From Roseovarius sp. (GTDB taxonomy: Bacteria; Pseudomonadota; Alphaproteobacteria; Rhodobacterales; Rhodobacteraceae), in NCBI GenBank assembly GCA_007125415.1, contig SLDH01000396.1:1-5708 (forward strand): DNA of 5,708 nt. Direction: 5' to 3'. The position numbers and the translations under genes are program-made. Positions 5,529 through 5,708 of the stretch are shown here, one piece after another. Each line of letters starts with the position of its first letter. Within the stretch, counting starts at the first letter, position 1. The notes beneath the pieces are model-generated. The model made no database searches and was not told the origin of the DNA. It saw nothing but the letters and a program-made list of their open reading frames with translations.

Positions 5529-5708
5529 ATGTTCGGCTTTCCTGAAATCCGGTTTTCGGTTTTCTTAAAACAGCACTGGACTCATTCCAAGTGAAATCTT
5601 GATGACGCCGGCTTCTGTGATCAGCCGGATTGCAGGAAGGTGTCAGGCCGTGACGCGTATTCTGCAGCAGGCTGTCGAAAACGGGAATCGACGAAAACTT
5701 GCAGGAAT
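5529..5708. other. Upstream region of the aminotransferase gene, no firm feature
   Basis: This stretch is visibly more AT-rich than the coding parts, especially 5540-5600. On the minus strand a weak promoter candidate has TTGGAA (5590-5585) and, 17 nt later, TAAGAA (5567-5562). A 6-bp inverted repeat (CCGGCT 5608-5613 / AGCCGG 5623-5628) and a 5-bp one (GTCGA 5674-5678 / TCGAC 5688-5692) are seen but are short enough to be chance. No RNA gene is recognised. Confidence 0.3.
5650..5708 (+). CDS. Possible start of a divergent gene, cut by window edge
   Basis: GTG at 5650 is preceded at 9 nt by AGGAAGG (5634-5640) and stays open to the window end, reading (M)TRILQQAVENGNRRKLAG. An ATG further upstream in the same frame (5602) lacks a ribosome binding site. 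Only about 19 codons are visible and I recognise no family. It could equally be non-coding DNA. Confidence 0.25.
   Translation, partial: MTRILQQAVENGNRRKLAG

Noticed and set aside
4065..5594. Very long plus-strand open frame (509 codons) over the aminotransferase
   Set aside because: It runs antisense to a gene with all the PLP-aminotransferase motifs, overlaps the end of phaZ, and reads as low-information shadow sequence.
5661..5672. CTGCAGCAGGCTG as a fifth PhaR-type operator
   Set aside because: Only the CTGC half matches in the required spacing; the second half is AGGC, and it is far from any PHA gene.
5529..5708. Minus-strand frame open from the window edge to TGA at about 5520, as the tail of an upstream gene
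   Set aside because: The translation (Ser/Arg/Asn/His-rich) does not look like a conserved C-terminus, and the stretch is AT-richer than coding DNA nearby. It would also overlap the aminotransferase start.

Overview
The window is a GC-rich stretch (roughly 60 % by eye) holding a complete short-chain polyhydroxyalkanoate (PHA/PHB) locus and one unrelated-looking sugar-aminotransferase-type gene. Gene order (phaZ divergent from phaC-phaP-phaR), the protein sequences and the TGC-rich operator type all point to an alphaproteobacterium, most likely Rhodobacterales (Rhodobacter/Paracoccus/Roseobacter relatives). The species cannot be told from the sequence alone.

Layout: (1) 1-278, minus strand, N-terminal part of the PHA regulator PhaR, cut by the window edge; (2) 279-408, phaR upstream region with a PhaR-type operator and a strong intrinsic terminator for phaP; (3) 409-855, minus, phasin PhaP; (4) 856-1021, phaP promoter region with two operators arranged as a large inverted repeat; (5) 1022-2827, minus, class I PHA synthase PhaC; (6) 2828-2932, divergent phaC/phaZ control region with a fourth operator; (7) 2933-4240, plus, intracellular PHB depolymerase PhaZ; (8) 4241-4316, short convergent gap; (9) 4317-5528, minus, DegT/DnrJ/EryC1/StrS-family PLP aminotransferase; (10) 5529-5708, its upstream region, with a possible start of another gene on the plus strand at the edge.

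The PHA genes form one functional unit. PhaC polymerises (R)-3-hydroxyacyl-CoA into granules, PhaP coats the granules, PhaZ remobilises the polymer, and PhaR is expected to bind both nascent PHA and DNA, so that phaP (and here probably phaR, phaC and phaZ) are derepressed when polymer appears. The most informative signal in the window is a set of four perfect CTGC-N3-GCAG palindromes. All four lie in the intergenic control regions of the cluster, and I found none inside coding sequence. I see no previously undescribed system, mobile element, CRISPR array or RNA gene; the rest is an ordinary chromosomal PHA locus.
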